Origin: Desulfobacca acetoxidans
Lineage (GTDB): Bacteria > Desulfobacterota > Desulfobaccia > Desulfobaccales > 0-14-0-80-60-11
NCBI GenBank assembly: GCA_022736495.1
Contig: DZCR01000013.1
Coordinates: 1-33,508, forward strand
Length of the DNA: 33,508 nt
Direction of reading: 5' to 3'
Shown here piece by piece: positions 33,353 through 33,508 of this stretch (position 1 is its first letter; every line of letters begins with the position of its first letter). The notes under the pieces are model-generated. The model did not search any database, was not told the DNA's origin, and was given only the letters and a program-made list of their open reading frames with translations. The position numbers were made by a program, and so were the translations under genes.

Positions 33353-33508
33353 TCTGGAGCGCCCGGCATGATAGGCCCCAGCGATTGCCCAAAATGTATT
33401 CCCTTCTTTCCTTGTGGGAGATGGTCAGAGTGAGGGGTGAATAAAAAACCGTTGAGCCTCTTGCAAAATGTTCTGGGGCTGTCCGGGAAAAATGGCCGGA
33501 AACAGCCA

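Larger units (their letters stand above)
33199..33508. other. non-coding sequence after groEL
   Basis: These 310 bases to the window edge hold repeat copy 3 and a terminator hairpin, both listed separately, and no gene I can support. Confidence 0.6.

Overview
The window looks like a stretch of chromosome from a GC-rich Gram-negative bacterium. It is most likely a deltaproteobacterium of the Desulfobacterota type (Desulfobacca or Syntrophobacter-like). That placement is an inference from gene style: a yebC-ruvC-ruvA operon, flhG-fliA behind a sigma-54 promoter, a lipoprotein MltD, a bifunctional Rel, and pyruvate phosphate dikinase. There is no rRNA in the window to confirm it. I found no rRNA, tRNA, CRISPR array, prophage or complete insertion sequence.

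Layout, left to right. Bases 126-4400 run on the minus strand: rlmE, then yebC-ruvC-ruvA (4-base overlaps), a 72-residue unknown protein, and a DNA methyltransferase fused to a degenerate staphylococcal-nuclease-like domain. Bases 4700-6530 run on the plus strand: a sigma-54-type promoter, a MinD-like FlhG ATPase and a FliA-type sigma factor. Two copies of a ~105 bp element with 15 bp terminal inverted repeats lie in opposite orientation at 3589-3693 and 6759-6864, enclosing rlmE, flhG and fliA. Bases 6870-8970 are AT-richer, with a short glycosyltransferase-like start and a two-part Gfo/Idh/MocA protein, and may be transferred DNA.

Bases 8972-16529 carry metabolic genes on the plus strand: adenine deaminase, an ornithine cyclodeaminase/alanine dehydrogenase-family enzyme, pyruvate phosphate dikinase with an unusual internal duplication, and a spore-photoproduct-lyase-like radical SAM protein. 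A MerR-type regulator and a MoeB/ThiF-like protein follow on the minus strand. Bases 18304-26900 (plus) hold a LolD/YbbA-YbbP type ABC exporter whose permease contains a translated palindromic repeat, an RNase H-fold nuclease, prolyl-tRNA synthetase and the (p)ppGpp enzyme Rel. The rest holds rpmB (minus), a secreted metzincin-like protease, an unknown membrane protein (minus), an MltD-like lytic transglycosylase, and groES-groEL behind a perfect CIRCE operator.

Most genes are housekeeping: recombination repair, translation and ribosome maturation, stringent response, chaperonin and envelope. The unusual material is the methyltransferase-SNase fusion, the paired inverted-repeat elements, the isolated flhG-fliA pair, the orphan Gfo/Idh fusion, the duplicated segment in PPDK, enzyme homologues lacking signature cysteines, and repeats that entered a coding frame. 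I did not find one convincing multi-gene new system. The candidates are listed as separate findings.
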